Notes under the pieces: generated by a model
Seen by the model: the letters and a program-made list of their open reading frames with translations, nothing else
Told to the model about the DNA's origin: nothing
Databases searched by the model: none
Source of the DNA: CAUTNH01 sp963543845
GTDB taxonomy: Bacteria; Bacillota_I; Bacilli_A; Acholeplasmatales; Acholeplasmataceae
Reading direction: 5' to 3'
NCBI GenBank assembly: GCA_963543845.1
Contig: CAUUCL010000002.1
Span: 1-64,000, forward strand
DNA: 64,000 bases
In this document: in pieces, positions 26,658-35,800 of the stretch
How positions within the stretch are numbered: position 1 is the stretch's first letter
How the letters are laid out: each line of letters starts with the position of its first letter
Position numbers and translations under genes: made by a program

Positions 26658-27949
26658 TTAACAATCCTAGCGATTAGTTTATCTTTTTTATACTTATTAG
26701 AAATTATAATTGATTCGTTTAAAATTTTAACCGCTTCATCTAATCCTTTATCACTATGATATATTCTAAGAATAACGTCGCCTTTTTTTACCTTATCGCC
26801 AATTTTTTTATCTAATCTAATACCAACATTATAATCAATTACATCTTCTTTAGATAATCTTCCAGCACCTAGTATTCTTGCTGCATTTCCGATATTTTCG
26901 GAATTCATTTTAGATATAATGCCATCTTTATCTGCTTTTAAATCGTAAAATTTATCAGTTAGAAGTTTTTCCTCATCTAAAATATCATCTAAAACTCCAC
27001 CTTGGCATTTTATAAATTCATAAAATTTATCTAATGCTTTACCGCTTTTAATGACATCTAAAAACATACCTCTTGCCTCATCTGGTTTAATTTTAGGATT
27101 GCTTAAAATAAGCTGCTCGCATCCTATTGTAAGACATACCTCAAGTAAATCCTTAGGACAATCGCCTTTTAAAGCCTTTATTACCTCATATACTTCAAGT
27201 TTATTTCCGATCATATGGCCTAGGGGCTCATTCATATTAGTTATAATTGCCTCAACCTTTTTACCTGCATTTTGACCAATTTTAACCATTAGGCTTGCAA
27301 GCTTTGTTGCGCTTTTAACATCTTTCATAAAAGCACCATTTCCGTATTTAACATCAAGAATAATAATATCAGAACCTGATGCAAGTTTTTTACTCATAAT
27401 AGATGCGGCAATCAAGCCAATATTAGATACTGTTTCTGTAACATCCCTAAGAGCATATAATTTTTTATCAGCTGGTGTTATATCATCGCTTTGACCAATA
27501 ACAGCTATTCCAATTTTGTTAACTTGGTCTATAAAATCTTCTTCTGTTAAATTTATATTAAAACCTTTAATTGATTCAAGTTTATCAAGAGTTCCGCCAG
27601 TATGACCAAGTCCTCTTCCGCTCATTTTAGCAAACTTTAAACCAAGACATGCCATAACAGGCGCTAGAAAAAGAGTAACCTTATCCCCTACACCACCTGT
27701 TGAGTGTTTATCAATTTTATATCCGCTAATTTTAGATAAATCATAGCACTTACCAGAATCTCTCATTGAAATTGCAAGATCAGTAGCCTCTTTGTTATCA
27801 ATATCGTTTATATAAATTGCCATTAAAAGAGCACTTGCTTGATAATCTTTAATCTTTCCTGATACATAATTTTCAATAAAATAATTTATCTCATCTTTTG
27901 AAAGCTTAAAATTATCTCTTTTAGCCCTTATAATCTTTAAAATGTCCAT
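26654..27949 (-). CDS. pdp: Pyrimidine-nucleoside (thymidine) phosphorylase
   Basis: A 431-residue enzyme that splits thymidine/uridine with phosphate into base and (deoxy)ribose-1-phosphate. The family motifs SGRGLGHTGGTLDKLES and IDKHSTGGVGDKVTL are intact, as are KLASGSD and VKYGNGAFMKD. The C-terminal alpha/beta domain is present. GGTGAT precedes the ATG by three bases. It is first in a four-gene run ending with lemA, an unusual pairing of nucleoside salvage with membrane proteins. Whether it is pdp or deoA cannot be decided from sequence alone. Confidence 0.93.
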   Translation of the reverse strand: MDILKIIRAKRDNFKLSKDEINYFIENYVSGKIKDYQASALLMAIYINDIDNKEATDLAISMRDSGKCYDLSKISGYKIDKHSTGGVGDKVTLFLAPVMACLGLKFAKMSGRGLGHTGGTLDKLESIKGFNINLTEEDFIDQVNKIGIAVIGQSDDITPADKKLYALRDVTETVSNIGLIAASIMSKKLASGSDIIILDVKYGNGAFMKDVKSATKLASLMVKIGQNAGKKVEAIITNMNEPLGHMIGNKLEVYEVIKALKGDCPKDLLEVCLTIGCEQLILSNPKIKPDEARGMFLDVIKSGKALDKFYEFIKCQGGVLDDILDEEKLLTDKFYDLKADKDGIISKMNSENIGNAARILGAGRLSKEDVIDYNVGIRLDKKIGDKVKKGDVILRIYHSDKGLDEAVKILNESIIISNKYKKDKLIARIVK

Positions 27950-27978
27950 ATAATCACCTTATACATATAATAACATTT

Positions 27979-28009
27979 TTTACCATTTTATTTAATAATA
28001 AGATATAAT
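27979..28009 (+). promoter_or_regulatory. Promoter of the histidine phosphatase gene, probably leaderless
   Basis: TATAAT (28004-28009) ends 7 nt before the ATG at 28017, with a weak -35 (TTTACC near 27979). The expected transcription start coincides with the A of the start codon, and there is no Shine-Dalgarno. Confidence 0.55.
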
Positions 28010-28016
28010 CTTATAG

Positions 28017-28583
28017 ATGATTTTAATACTTTTACGTCATGGTGAAACTTTAGAAAATATGAATAGGTTAGTTCAAGGAAGAAAGAACAATAATCTTTCA
28101 ATCCTTGGCAAAAAGCAAGCAAGCATGGCCTGTTTAAATTTAAAAGCCGATTTTAAGAGAATTGACCTTTTTTTCTCATCTCCTCTTAAAAGAGCATATG
28201 ATACATTAAATATAATAAAAAACTCGCTTTGCTATAAGACTGGAAAAATTAAAAAAAATCGAAATCTTATAGAAAGAGATTTCGGTGTATATGAAAATAA
28301 AAGTGTTGATAGTGTTGATTATTTTAAAAAACCCGAAAAGGGCAGATATGAGACAAATGAAAAGCTTGAAAAAAGGGTTAACTCATTTATCTTTAAACTA
28401 TTTAAAAAATATCCCGATAAAACTATAATAGTAGCCTCTCACTCCCATACGATAAAGGCTTTCCTTGTTAAAAATCTGGGAATGGATTATCATGATAAAA
28501 TTAAAAACTGTGAATATTTTATAATAGATTATAAAAGTGAAGATGAAATTAAATTTGTAAAAAGGGTTGCTGTAAATATATAG
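28017..28583 (+). CDS. Histidine phosphatase family protein (phosphoglycerate-mutase-like)
   Basis: This 188-residue protein has the catalytic LLRHGET (residues 5-11) and the second histidine in VASHSHTIKAFLVKN. SSPLKRAYDT is the family's conserved arginine motif. Such small proteins are usually phosphatases (for example of the CobC/GpmB type) rather than glycolytic mutases; the substrate is unknown. It is divergent from pdp. The start codon lies at the predicted transcription start, so translation is probably leaderless. No terminator hairpin is visible between it and the decayed KilA-N gene. Confidence 0.85.
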   Translation: MILILLRHGETLENMNRLVQGRKNNNLSILGKKQASMACLNLKADFKRIDLFFSSPLKRAYDTLNIIKNSLCYKTGKIKKNRNLIERDFGVYENKSVDSVDYFKKPEKGRYETNEKLEKRVNSFIFKLFKKYPDKTIIVASHSHTIKAFLVKNLGMDYHDKIKNCEYFIIDYKSEDEIKFVKRVAVNI

Positions 28584-28607
28584 CTCCTTTTTTATTTATT
28601 GTTTAGT

Positions 28608-29303
28608 TTATAAATTGATTTTTTTATTATCATTTATTTTTTCTAAGGATGAAAGTTGTGTTTTTGCAAGTTTTCTAAGTTCAATCATTCGATTTTCTTG
28701 CTCCATACCTTTTTCAATTAAAATAGCATTATAACTTTCCATATTAACAAGTACCAAAAGTTCATTAAGACTTGCGTAGTTCCTAATGTTACCCCTTAAT
28801 TCTGGATTTTGTTCTCTCCAATCTTTGGCTGTGATTCCAAACAAAGCTACATTTAATAAATCAGCCTCACTGCGTATTTACAAGATAACTGCTCACTAGT
28901 AAGATCTACAAAAAATAGTTTTTAATAGCATCGGTATGAATTCGATAATTTATTTTAGAAATCTCTCTATGTAAATTCCAAGCAAGAGATATTTTAGAGT
29001 TTTCATTTCCCTTCAGTATCTTGTATTCTTTAATTACATACATTTTGAACTCCGCAGAAATCCAAGAAGCAAATTCAAAGGCTATATCACTATGAGCATA
29101 TGCCCCGCCATAACTTCCGCTTTTAGCTATAATGCCTACGCTCCTGTTGTTTCAACTCATCTTCTAGGTGACATAGTAAATGAATTGTATCATGCTTCTG
29201 ATTTAATTCGGTCGAATTCGACCGAATTAAAATCCTTGTTATACATACTTTCTCATAGTCCTAAGAATTCAATTGTATCTTTTCTTCAAAGCCAATTTTT
29301 AAT
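28608..29303 (-). pseudogene. Decayed KilA-N domain phage/mobile-element gene
   Basis: Translating all minus frames recovers one KilA-N protein in pieces. In order these are KNWL, DTIEFLGL, ESMYNKDFNSVEFDRIKSEA, YNSFTMSPRR and VETTGA; then, after a frameshift near 29128, GIIAKSGSYGGAYAHSDIAFEF-like sequence and SLAWNLHREISKINYRIHTD; then a frameshift after IKNYF, another near 28874, and the C-terminal SEADLLNVALFGITAKDWREQNP. There are at least three frameshifts and four in-frame TGA codons. KilA-N proteins are common in phages and mobile islands. No mobility gene is nearby. The 78-residue open frame at 28608-28844 is only the C-terminal piece. Confidence 0.85.
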
Positions 29304-29305
29304 AA

Positions 29306-29719
29306 CTATATTCCAACTTTTTTAACTGCTAATTCAAGTTCTAAATCATGAAGTCCAAAATATGCTTTTTTTAAAAAATCAAGCGGAACTTTTTTTAATA
29401 CCTCAGAGCTTGGAATATTGTAATACCATTGATAGTAAGCATAAAACTCACCAATCCAATCAGGCATAAATCCCTTAAGAGACTCGCCAGACTTTAAGGA
29501 ATAATTTTCAGTTTTTAAAAAATAATCCCATAACCCATTAAAGTCCATCGTATTGACATATGCCATGGCCTTATCAATGCTTTCTCTTGTTTTACTATTC
29601 ATATAAAATTTAATAAAATCCTCGGTATCCTTATTAGGAAATTTTGGGGCAACAAAATCAAAAAGTTTTCCTTGATTTTCTACTACATCATTTAAATAAG
29701 CTTCTGAATATGCTCTCAT
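29306..29719 (-). CDS. Uncharacterised partner protein of the DUF3990 module (137 aa)
   Basis: A small soluble acidic protein beginning MRAYSEAYLNDVVENQGKLFDF. This opening resembles a loosely described family of small proteins (Y-x-E-x-Y-L-x-D ... N-x-G-x-x-F-D-Y) often found beside DUF3990/DUF3791 genes; I judge that from memory of the pattern, not from a search. The rest is helical and aromatic-rich (EFYAYYQWYYNIPSSEVLKKVP). AAGGGG stands 8-9 nt before the ATG. It follows the DUF3990 gene by about 120 nt, and its end abuts the KilA-N relic. An antitoxin-like role is possible but unproven. Confidence 0.6.
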   Translation of the reverse strand: MRAYSEAYLNDVVENQGKLFDFVAPKFPNKDTEDFIKFYMNSKTRESIDKAMAYVNTMDFNGLWDYFLKTENYSLKSGESLKGFMPDWIGEFYAYYQWYYNIPSSEVLKKVPLDFLKKAYFGLHDLELELAVKKVGI

Positions 29720-29723
29720 AATA

Positions 29724-29792
29724 CTACCCCTTAAAAAGTGTTGAAAAAACGTTTAATACAGGGTTAGAGTCAGAGTTAATAAGTTCTTTCAT
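29724..29792 (-). CDS. Possible 22-residue peptide or severed C-terminus of the DUF3990 protein
   Basis: After the DUF3990 stop (TAA, 29841-29843) the same frame stays open for 38 codons to a TAG at 29724, reading KFNFKYNSRDIGAREKMKEL and onwards to VFSTLFKG. An ATG at 29792 could give a 22-residue peptide, but its upstream AGAGAG is weak. The sequence looks coding, so it may equally be the former C-terminus of the DUF3990 protein cut off by a nonsense mutation. Confidence 0.35.
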   Translation of the reverse strand: MKELINSDSNPVLNVFSTLFKG

Positions 29793-29840
29793 TTTCTCTC
29801 TTGCACCAATATCACGAGAGTTATACTTAAAATTAAATTT

Positions 29841-30377
29841 TTAATAATCAACCTGAATTAATTCATTCTTTAATTCTTTCATTTTAGAGTATGCAATTTC
29901 TGATTTAATACAGTATTGAATTCCTAAACCACCCATTAAAAGAAGTTCCTCAAGGATAGATATATCAATATTATCTCTTACAAATTCTTTTGCTATATAA
30001 AAATAAGAAGCATCTGCTCTCCAGCCTTTAATAACATCATAACCAGTTGTATCTATACCATATTTTTTGATAAACTTTTTAGAAAGAATAAGGTATCGTT
30101 TTGAATCTGATGCATCTCTGTGTTTCATTAGCTCCGCTAGCCAAGCTAAAATACCCTTTTCCTGAAAATCTATAATTTTAAGTCCATTTATGTCAAGTTC
30201 ATACTTATGAACCCATCCATTTTTTAAAGTAGGTCTACATACTGCCCACTCTTTAGCAAGTTCTATACTCTCTGTTAGATAAAAGCCCTTTCCATAGTCA
30301 TGTTGTTCATCGCCTTTACCATATTTAGGAAGTATTATTTCATTAGGACTACCATAAAATAAAATTATTTTACTCAT
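29841..30377 (-). CDS. DUF3990 protein (ADP-ribosyltransferase-like)
   Basis: This 178-residue protein opens with ILFYGSPNEIILPKYGKGDEQHDYGKGFYLTES, the typical DUF3990 pattern (YHGS..I..P......DFGKGFY.T). As far as I recall, DUF3990 belongs to the ADP-ribosyltransferase clan; the GFYLTES segment and the later YDVIKGWRADASYF fit that fold. A role as toxin or effector acting on a host or cell target is inferred. The frame continues past the stop for 38 more coding-looking codons, so the C-terminus may be truncated. It lies just after rarA in a small accessory island. Confidence 0.8.
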   Translation of the reverse strand: MSKIILFYGSPNEIILPKYGKGDEQHDYGKGFYLTESIELAKEWAVCRPTLKNGWVHKYELDINGLKIIDFQEKGILAWLAELMKHRDASDSKRYLILSKKFIKKYGIDTTGYDVIKGWRADASYFYIAKEFVRDNIDISILEELLLMGGLGIQYCIKSEIAYSKMKELKNELIQVDY

Positions 30378-30402
30378 TTTTATTTTCCCCTATAAAAATA
30401 TT

Positions 30403-31614
30403 TTATCTTATTTTTTTCTTTAACTTATCGATTTCTTTTAATCTTTCAGAAAGAACTTTTTCATAATTTGAATTAGTCTTAGGTTTATAGTATACATTAT
30501 TTTTAATTTTATCAGGAAGATAGCTATCAGATGTTAGGGCACCTTCAAAGTTATGAGGGTAGTTATATTTATACTTTCCAATTTTTAAAAGCTGATTATT
30601 TAAAAATGGCGGAATCTCGCAATCAGCTTCATTTAAGGCTTTATCAATTGCAAGATATGCAGAATTTGACTTGGGTGAAATTGCAAGTTCAATTGTAATA
30701 TAACTAAGGATAATTCTTGCCTCAGGTAAACCTACCTCAAGAGCTGAATTCATTGCCATATGGGTTTTATATATTAAGCCTCCATTAGCAAGACCAATGT
30801 CTTCATATGCAATAACTTGCAATCTTCTTGTAATTGATTTTAAATCACCAATATTTATAAGACGAGATAAATAATAAAGGGATGCATCAACATCAGATCC
30901 TCTAATTGATTTTTGAAAGGCTGATAAAAGATTATAATAATCATCTACTGAACCTAGATTAAATCTACTATCTCCAATAATATTTTTTGCAATTTCTAAG
31001 GTTATTTTTTTATTTTCTTTAATATATAAAAGTGATGCCTCTAAACAATTTAGAATAACTCTTGCCTCACCGTTTGAGTTTATCACAAAATACTCTAAGG
31101 CATCATCATCTATTTTAATTTTTTCATCTACTTTTTTAGCCATATTTAAAAAGACTAATTTTAACTCATCATCACTAAGTAAATTAGTCTTTTTAATCAG
31201 CATTCTAGATCTAATTGCCTTATTTACTGCCATATAAGGATTTTCAGTAGTAAGACCAAATAAGATAACTTTTCCACTATCAAGCTTTTCTAAAAGTAAG
31301 TCTTGTCTGTCTTTGTTAAGGCGGTGAAATTCATCTACAACTAAAAAAATTATCTCATCATCTAAGGATAAGATGTCTGTGATATCTTTTTTAGTTGCAC
31401 ATGTAGCATCTAAGAAGTGATACTTTTTGCCTGCTTGATTAAGTAAAGTCTTAATAATACTAGTCTTTCCGCTTCCAGGAGGACCGTATAAAATAGTAGA
31501 GATAAACTTATCATTTTCAAGCATTTTAAAAAATATACCATCTGAACCTACAAGATGATCTTCCCCGATAAATTCATCTATTTTTTTAATTGGATATAAA
31601 TATCCTAACTTCAT
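30403..31614 (-). CDS. rarA: Replication-associated recombination protein RarA (MgsA)
   Basis: A 403-residue clamp-loader-like AAA+ ATPase that acts at stalled replication forks. Walker A is GPPGSGKT (44-51), Walker B is FLVVDEFHRL (the family has DEIHRFN), sensor 1 is FGLTTENP with the trans-acting SRM nearby, and the C-terminal tetramerisation domain has RGSDVDASLYYLSRL and RRLQVIAYEDIGLAN. The IDEFIGEDHLVG opening corresponds to the usual DEVVGQ-HLLG. It is the last gene of plsY-gpx-rarA, starting 1-2 nt after the peroxidase gene. Confidence 0.94.
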   Translation of the reverse strand: MKLGYLYPIKKIDEFIGEDHLVGSDGIFFKMLENDKFISTILYGPPGSGKTSIIKTLLNQAGKKYHFLDATCATKKDITDILSLDDEIIFLVVDEFHRLNKDRQDLLLEKLDSGKVILFGLTTENPYMAVNKAIRSRMLIKKTNLLSDDELKLVFLNMAKKVDEKIKIDDDALEYFVINSNGEARVILNCLEASLLYIKENKKITLEIAKNIIGDSRFNLGSVDDYYNLLSAFQKSIRGSDVDASLYYLSRLINIGDLKSITRRLQVIAYEDIGLANGGLIYKTHMAMNSALEVGLPEARIILSYITIELAISPKSNSAYLAIDKALNEADCEIPPFLNNQLLKIGKYKYNYPHNFEGALTSDSYLPDKIKNNVYYKPKTNSNYEKVLSERLKEIDKLKKKIR

Positions 31615-31615
31615 A

Positions 31616-32080
31616 CTAAAGATATTTTTTTATCTCTTCAGAAATTGAAAGAGGAGTCTTGCTTGGCTCAAATCTTTCTTTTACCTCGCCATCTCTACCA
31701 ATTAAAAACTTAGTAAAATTCCACTTAATTCTAGCTCCACCTGATTTTTCTTTTAAATAATTATAAAGAGGTATTGCCTCTTTTCCATTTACTTTAATTT
31801 TAGTAAATTGTTTAAATGAGATATTAAACTTACTAACACAAAAACTATGAATTTTTTCATCATCTCCTGGTGCTTGCATTAAAAATTGATTACAAGGAAA
31901 ATCTAAAATCTCAAATCCTTTGTCTTTAAACATTTTATATATTTCCTCAAGCTCACTATACTGCTTAGTAAAGCCGCATCTTGTTGCTGTGTTAACTATT
32001 AAAAGTACTTTATCTTTATAATCTGATAAAGATACCTCTTTTTTATCTTGGTCTATAACTTTAAAATCATATATATTCAT
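31616..32080 (-). CDS. Glutathione-peroxidase-family thiol peroxidase
   Basis: A 154-residue peroxidase of the GPx/BsaA family. The peroxidatic residue is Cys35 in TATRCGFT (cysteine, not selenocysteine). The other tetrad positions are Gln in FPCNQFLMQAPG and Trp-Asn in KWNFTKFLIGRDG. A second cysteine in FPCNQF is in the family's usual place. Bacterial members usually take electrons from thioredoxin. It sits between plsY and rarA with one-base gaps, so it is co-transcribed with both. Confidence 0.93.
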   Translation of the reverse strand: MNIYDFKVIDQDKKEVSLSDYKDKVLLIVNTATRCGFTKQYSELEEIYKMFKDKGFEILDFPCNQFLMQAPGDDEKIHSFCVSKFNISFKQFTKIKVNGKEAIPLYNYLKEKSGGARIKWNFTKFLIGRDGEVKERFEPSKTPLSISEEIKKYL

Positions 32081-32081
32081 T

Positions 32082-32816
32082 TTACTTTCTCCTTTTTCTC
32101 ATTATATTCTCAGTTCCATTTTTAAGTCTTTTTATATTTGGAATATGCTTTATAAATATTGTGACAATTACCATTACAATAACAATAATGTGATATAAGT
32201 ACTTATAAAAACTATCTCTAACCCCTAAAAAGCCATTTTCGTGATATCCTAATTTCATTAAGCCATTATATTTAAATAAAGTAAAAAAGATAATTGTAAA
32301 AATAAGTGTACCAAGTGCAGCAATAAGTGATGCAAGAGATACATATCTTGTTATTAAAAAAATACTTATAAATAAAAATGCTGAGATAAAAATTATCGCA
32401 CTTGACGAGGCAACTATAACTCCAATAGCAGTTGCTATTGCTTTTCCGCCATTAAATTTTAAAAAACAAGAATAACAATGCCCATATACTGCAAAAAGGC
32501 CATAGATAGAGTATATTGGAATATCATAATTATTAACTTTAATATATGAGATATTTTTAAAAAACTCAATCATATAGTAATCCGATAAAAGCCTTAAAAT
32601 AATTAAAAAGCCTGCGCTTTTTAAAATATCTAAAAATAAAACTACTATCCCCCACTTTTTTCCAAGCACTCTTGTAGTATTGGTTGCTCCGATTGAGCCA
32701 GAACCAGTTTTTCTAATATCAACTTTTTTAACTATTTTTCCAATTATTAAACCATTAGGAATAGATCCGATTAAATAATTTAATAAAAGGAAAACTATTA
32801 TCATAAATTCATACAT
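32082..32816 (-). CDS. plsY: Acyl-phosphate:glycerol-3-phosphate acyltransferase PlsY
   Basis: This 244-residue integral membrane enzyme acylates glycerol-3-phosphate from acyl-phosphate, the first step of phospholipid synthesis. The three family motifs are present: YLIGSIPNGLIIGK, GSGSIGATNTTRVLG (phosphate-binding loop) and GHCYSCFLKFNGGKAIATAIG. Five to six membrane helices are predicted. The ATG at 32816 lies about 9 nt after a TATAAT, leaving a leader of 2-3 nt with no Shine-Dalgarno. It opens the plsY-gpx-rarA operon. The C-terminal Lys/Arg tail (KRLKNGTENIMRKRRK) is longer than usual. Confidence 0.95.
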   Translation of the reverse strand: MYEFMIIVFLLLNYLIGSIPNGLIIGKIVKKVDIRKTGSGSIGATNTTRVLGKKWGIVVLFLDILKSAGFLIILRLLSDYYMIEFFKNISYIKVNNYDIPIYSIYGLFAVYGHCYSCFLKFNGGKAIATAIGVIVASSSAIIFISAFLFISIFLITRYVSLASLIAALGTLIFTIIFFTLFKYNGLMKLGYHENGFLGVRDSFYKYLYHIIVIVMVIVTIFIKHIPNIKRLKNGTENIMRKRRK

Positions 32817-32825
32817 ATATATAAA

Positions 32826-32857
32826 ATTATACCAAAATAAAAAAGGCAGTAAAGTTT
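32826..32857 (-). promoter_or_regulatory. plsY promoter overlapping the cassette B terminator
   Basis: TATAAT (plus 32826-32831) and TTTACT about 16 nt upstream lie in the trailing arm and tail of the terminator for the LRR gene. The transcription start is predicted 2-3 nt before the plsY ATG. Confidence 0.5.
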
Positions 32858-32882
32858 TTTAAACTTATACTGCCCTTTTTTT
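32836..32882 (-). terminator. Terminator of cassette B
   Basis: GGCAGT-AAGTTT (32845-32857) pairs with AAACTT-ACTGCC (32861-32874), flanked by A and T runs. On the minus strand it begins at the stop codon of the LRR lipoprotein gene and ends in TTTTTTATTTT. Confidence 0.85.
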
Positions 32883-35800
32883 AATAATCTAGTTCTTGAT
32901 CGGTATAAACTGGCAATAGATGTGGATTCATTTTATACATATCTTCAGGGGTAAAATTCTCTCCTAAAAACATGCTATCTTTTTCAAAATATAAACTTAA
33001 GTTATAACAACCTTTAAAAACATCCCTTTCAAATCTTACAACTTCCTTAGGAATATAAATCTTTTTTAAGAATTGATTGTCAAAATCTGCACCACGATAA
33101 CTTCCAACCTGTGTGATATTTCTTGGAACTTTAAAAATTTCATCTTTTTTAAATTTAGGATAATAAATAAGATCATTGCTATCATAAATAACATTATCAA
33201 TCGCCTTATAAGATGAACTTTGGCTATCAACTGTTAGTTTTTCGATTTTAATATCTTTAGCATCAAATTTATTAATTGTCTCACCAAATCTTCTGTAATC
33301 ATAGAAATTTTTAGAAAAATTGATTCTTTTAATATCTTTTAAATAATCATAATAACCATGTTCATTATACATTGTTTTTAAAGTGACTTCCTCTAAATTA
33401 GAAAGTTTTTCAATTTCCAAAATGGTTGTGACATTATTTACAATCAATTTTTTTACATCTTTTAAATATTGATTATAATTTGAAAAACGAATAATTTCGG
33501 CTCTTTCAGGAAAAGTTAACTCCTCAACCGAACTTGTTCCAACATATCCAATAACATCCTTATATCGTGTGCTTCCATCACGTTCTTTTCTAAATACAAA
33601 TCCATTTTCAACTTTATGATTTGTATTGTTCGGATGAAGATTTATTGTTGCATTTTTAAAATAGTAAAAAGCTGATTGAAATTCATCGTCTGGATTAGAA
33701 TGAAAACCTGCATTTTCTGTAACATTTAAAACCTCAAGACCTGGCAATTTATTATGATATGGATTAGAGCCATAACCCTTTCCAAATGAAAAATCACTAG
33801 AGTTTATTGTAAGCCTTTTTAAATTAGGGAAAATCTTAGCAATATTTTCAATTTTTCTATAATCTTTAGGCACAACTAATTCTGTAACTTCATTTTCAAT
33901 TTTATTAGCATCATTATAAATTTCTAAATAGCCTTTTGCGTTTTCGCCAATTTCAACTCTTCTAAGTTTTGGATATTTAAAAGAAGCAAAATTAAAGCTA
34001 CCATTAACTAATAATTTTTCTAAATTTTCACATCCATTAAAAGCATTTGTTGCATAATTAACACCAACTACTAACTCTTTTAAATTAAGACAATATGAAA
34101 AAGCTTCGCTGCCAACTTTTAAATCAGGAGAAGCTCCTTCAATTTTAGAAATTCCAGAACCTTTAAAAGCTGTTTCCATCACATTTTCAACACCAGAAAA
34201 ATTAAATGTTGTTAACTTTTTACAATCTTCAAAAACCGACTTACCTATCTCTTTTACATTTCCTGTAAATCTTGTTAAATTACCAGTAAATCTAACATTT
34301 AAAACTTTAGCATTAAATACATTAACTGTATAACTTTCAGCAGTATTTTTTAAAACACCTTTAAATTTAACATCTTTTGAAACGAATCTAAACTCTTTAA
34401 CATTATAAAACTCTAAAATACTATCATCACCAAGTTTTAAATCTGTTGAATTATTATCTCCAAAGTTAACTACATCATAATTTGAATTTTTTCCGATAAA
34501 GGCTGTTTTTAAAATTCTATCAACATCAGAATGAATTGTAAACTCACTACCTGATTTAAATGCTCTTGCAAGCTCTTTTTTACCATCTTTTTTCTTATAA
34601 ACAGCATAATTAGACTCAATTTCATAATTACTTGATGCTCCTGATAAGGTAAAGTTTTGAATATTTTTATTATATAAAAATGAATCATTTTCATAGCTTT
34701 GGTTAGCATTTATAGTAAAAGTTGATAAACTCTTTAATCCCGCAGGAACAAGTAATATCTCATCATTATGTTTTATAATATTGCTATTTTGATAATCTTT
34801 TGAATAGTATCCACTATTATTATTTAATACAACTTCTTCTAAATTCTCAAGGTATTTAAAAGCATCTAAATTATTATTAGTACCATCTTGTATAACTTCA
34901 TTTATTACTAATTTTGTAATATTTGATGAATTAAATGTTTTTATAAAGTGCTTGTGAACTTGTTTAAACCCTGGAATTAAATCAAGCGTAGTAGCATTTT
35001 TATCTAACATACGACAAAGCATATAATAATCACCCTTTTTAAGATAAAGGGCTCCCTTATATTTTTTAAGTACTGGATTTTCATTAGATACTTCAATATT
35101 AAAAAAGTCACTAGCATCGTTATACCTATGGTCAGTAGTAAAAACATCCAAAATTTTTTCAATTTCTTCTTGATGCTTAAAATTCTTACCTAAATAAATA
35201 TCTCTTGCAAATGGATATAGGAAATTAGAATCAAAAATTCTTTCAATATCATCAGCTAATTGAATCCTTTCAAAAGATGATTTTCTTAGTCTAATTTCTT
35301 TATTAGGTAAATTAACTTTAATATCTTTTTTCATTATTACAGATTTAAAGAAAGTTCTTTCTAAATTTGTGCTAATACTTTTTAAAATCTCAAGTTCTAG
35401 TAATGGTTCACCGTAGTAATAACCTAAATCATCTGCTGCATAATGCTCAACTGTTATTTTTCTAAGTTTTGGAAGATATGGATCAGGGTGATATTCGGAT
35501 ATATTTTTGTTATCTCTTTTAATTTGGGTTTTTTTAAATGCTAAAACTTCACCTAAATTAATTACTTCAAGATTTGTAAAATAATGAAAAGATAAAAAAT
35601 TTAATTCCTTTAAATTTGGAAGATTTAACTCACTTATAAACTTATTTTCAGGAAAAATTTCCTCACCAAGATTTTCTAGTGATTCAGGAAGGTGGTAATT
35701 ATTTTTTATCTTTGTATTTTTAAAAGCAAATCCACCAATAGTTTTAAGATTATTGTTTAAATTAAGTTCTTCAATATTTATACAATCTAGAAAAGCTGAC

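Noticed and set aside
28845..29303. UGA read as tryptophan genome-wide
   Set aside because: TGA ends era, recO and the cassette A lipoprotein gene with correct overlaps, and intact genes use TGG for Trp. Only the pseudogene has TGA at Trp positions.
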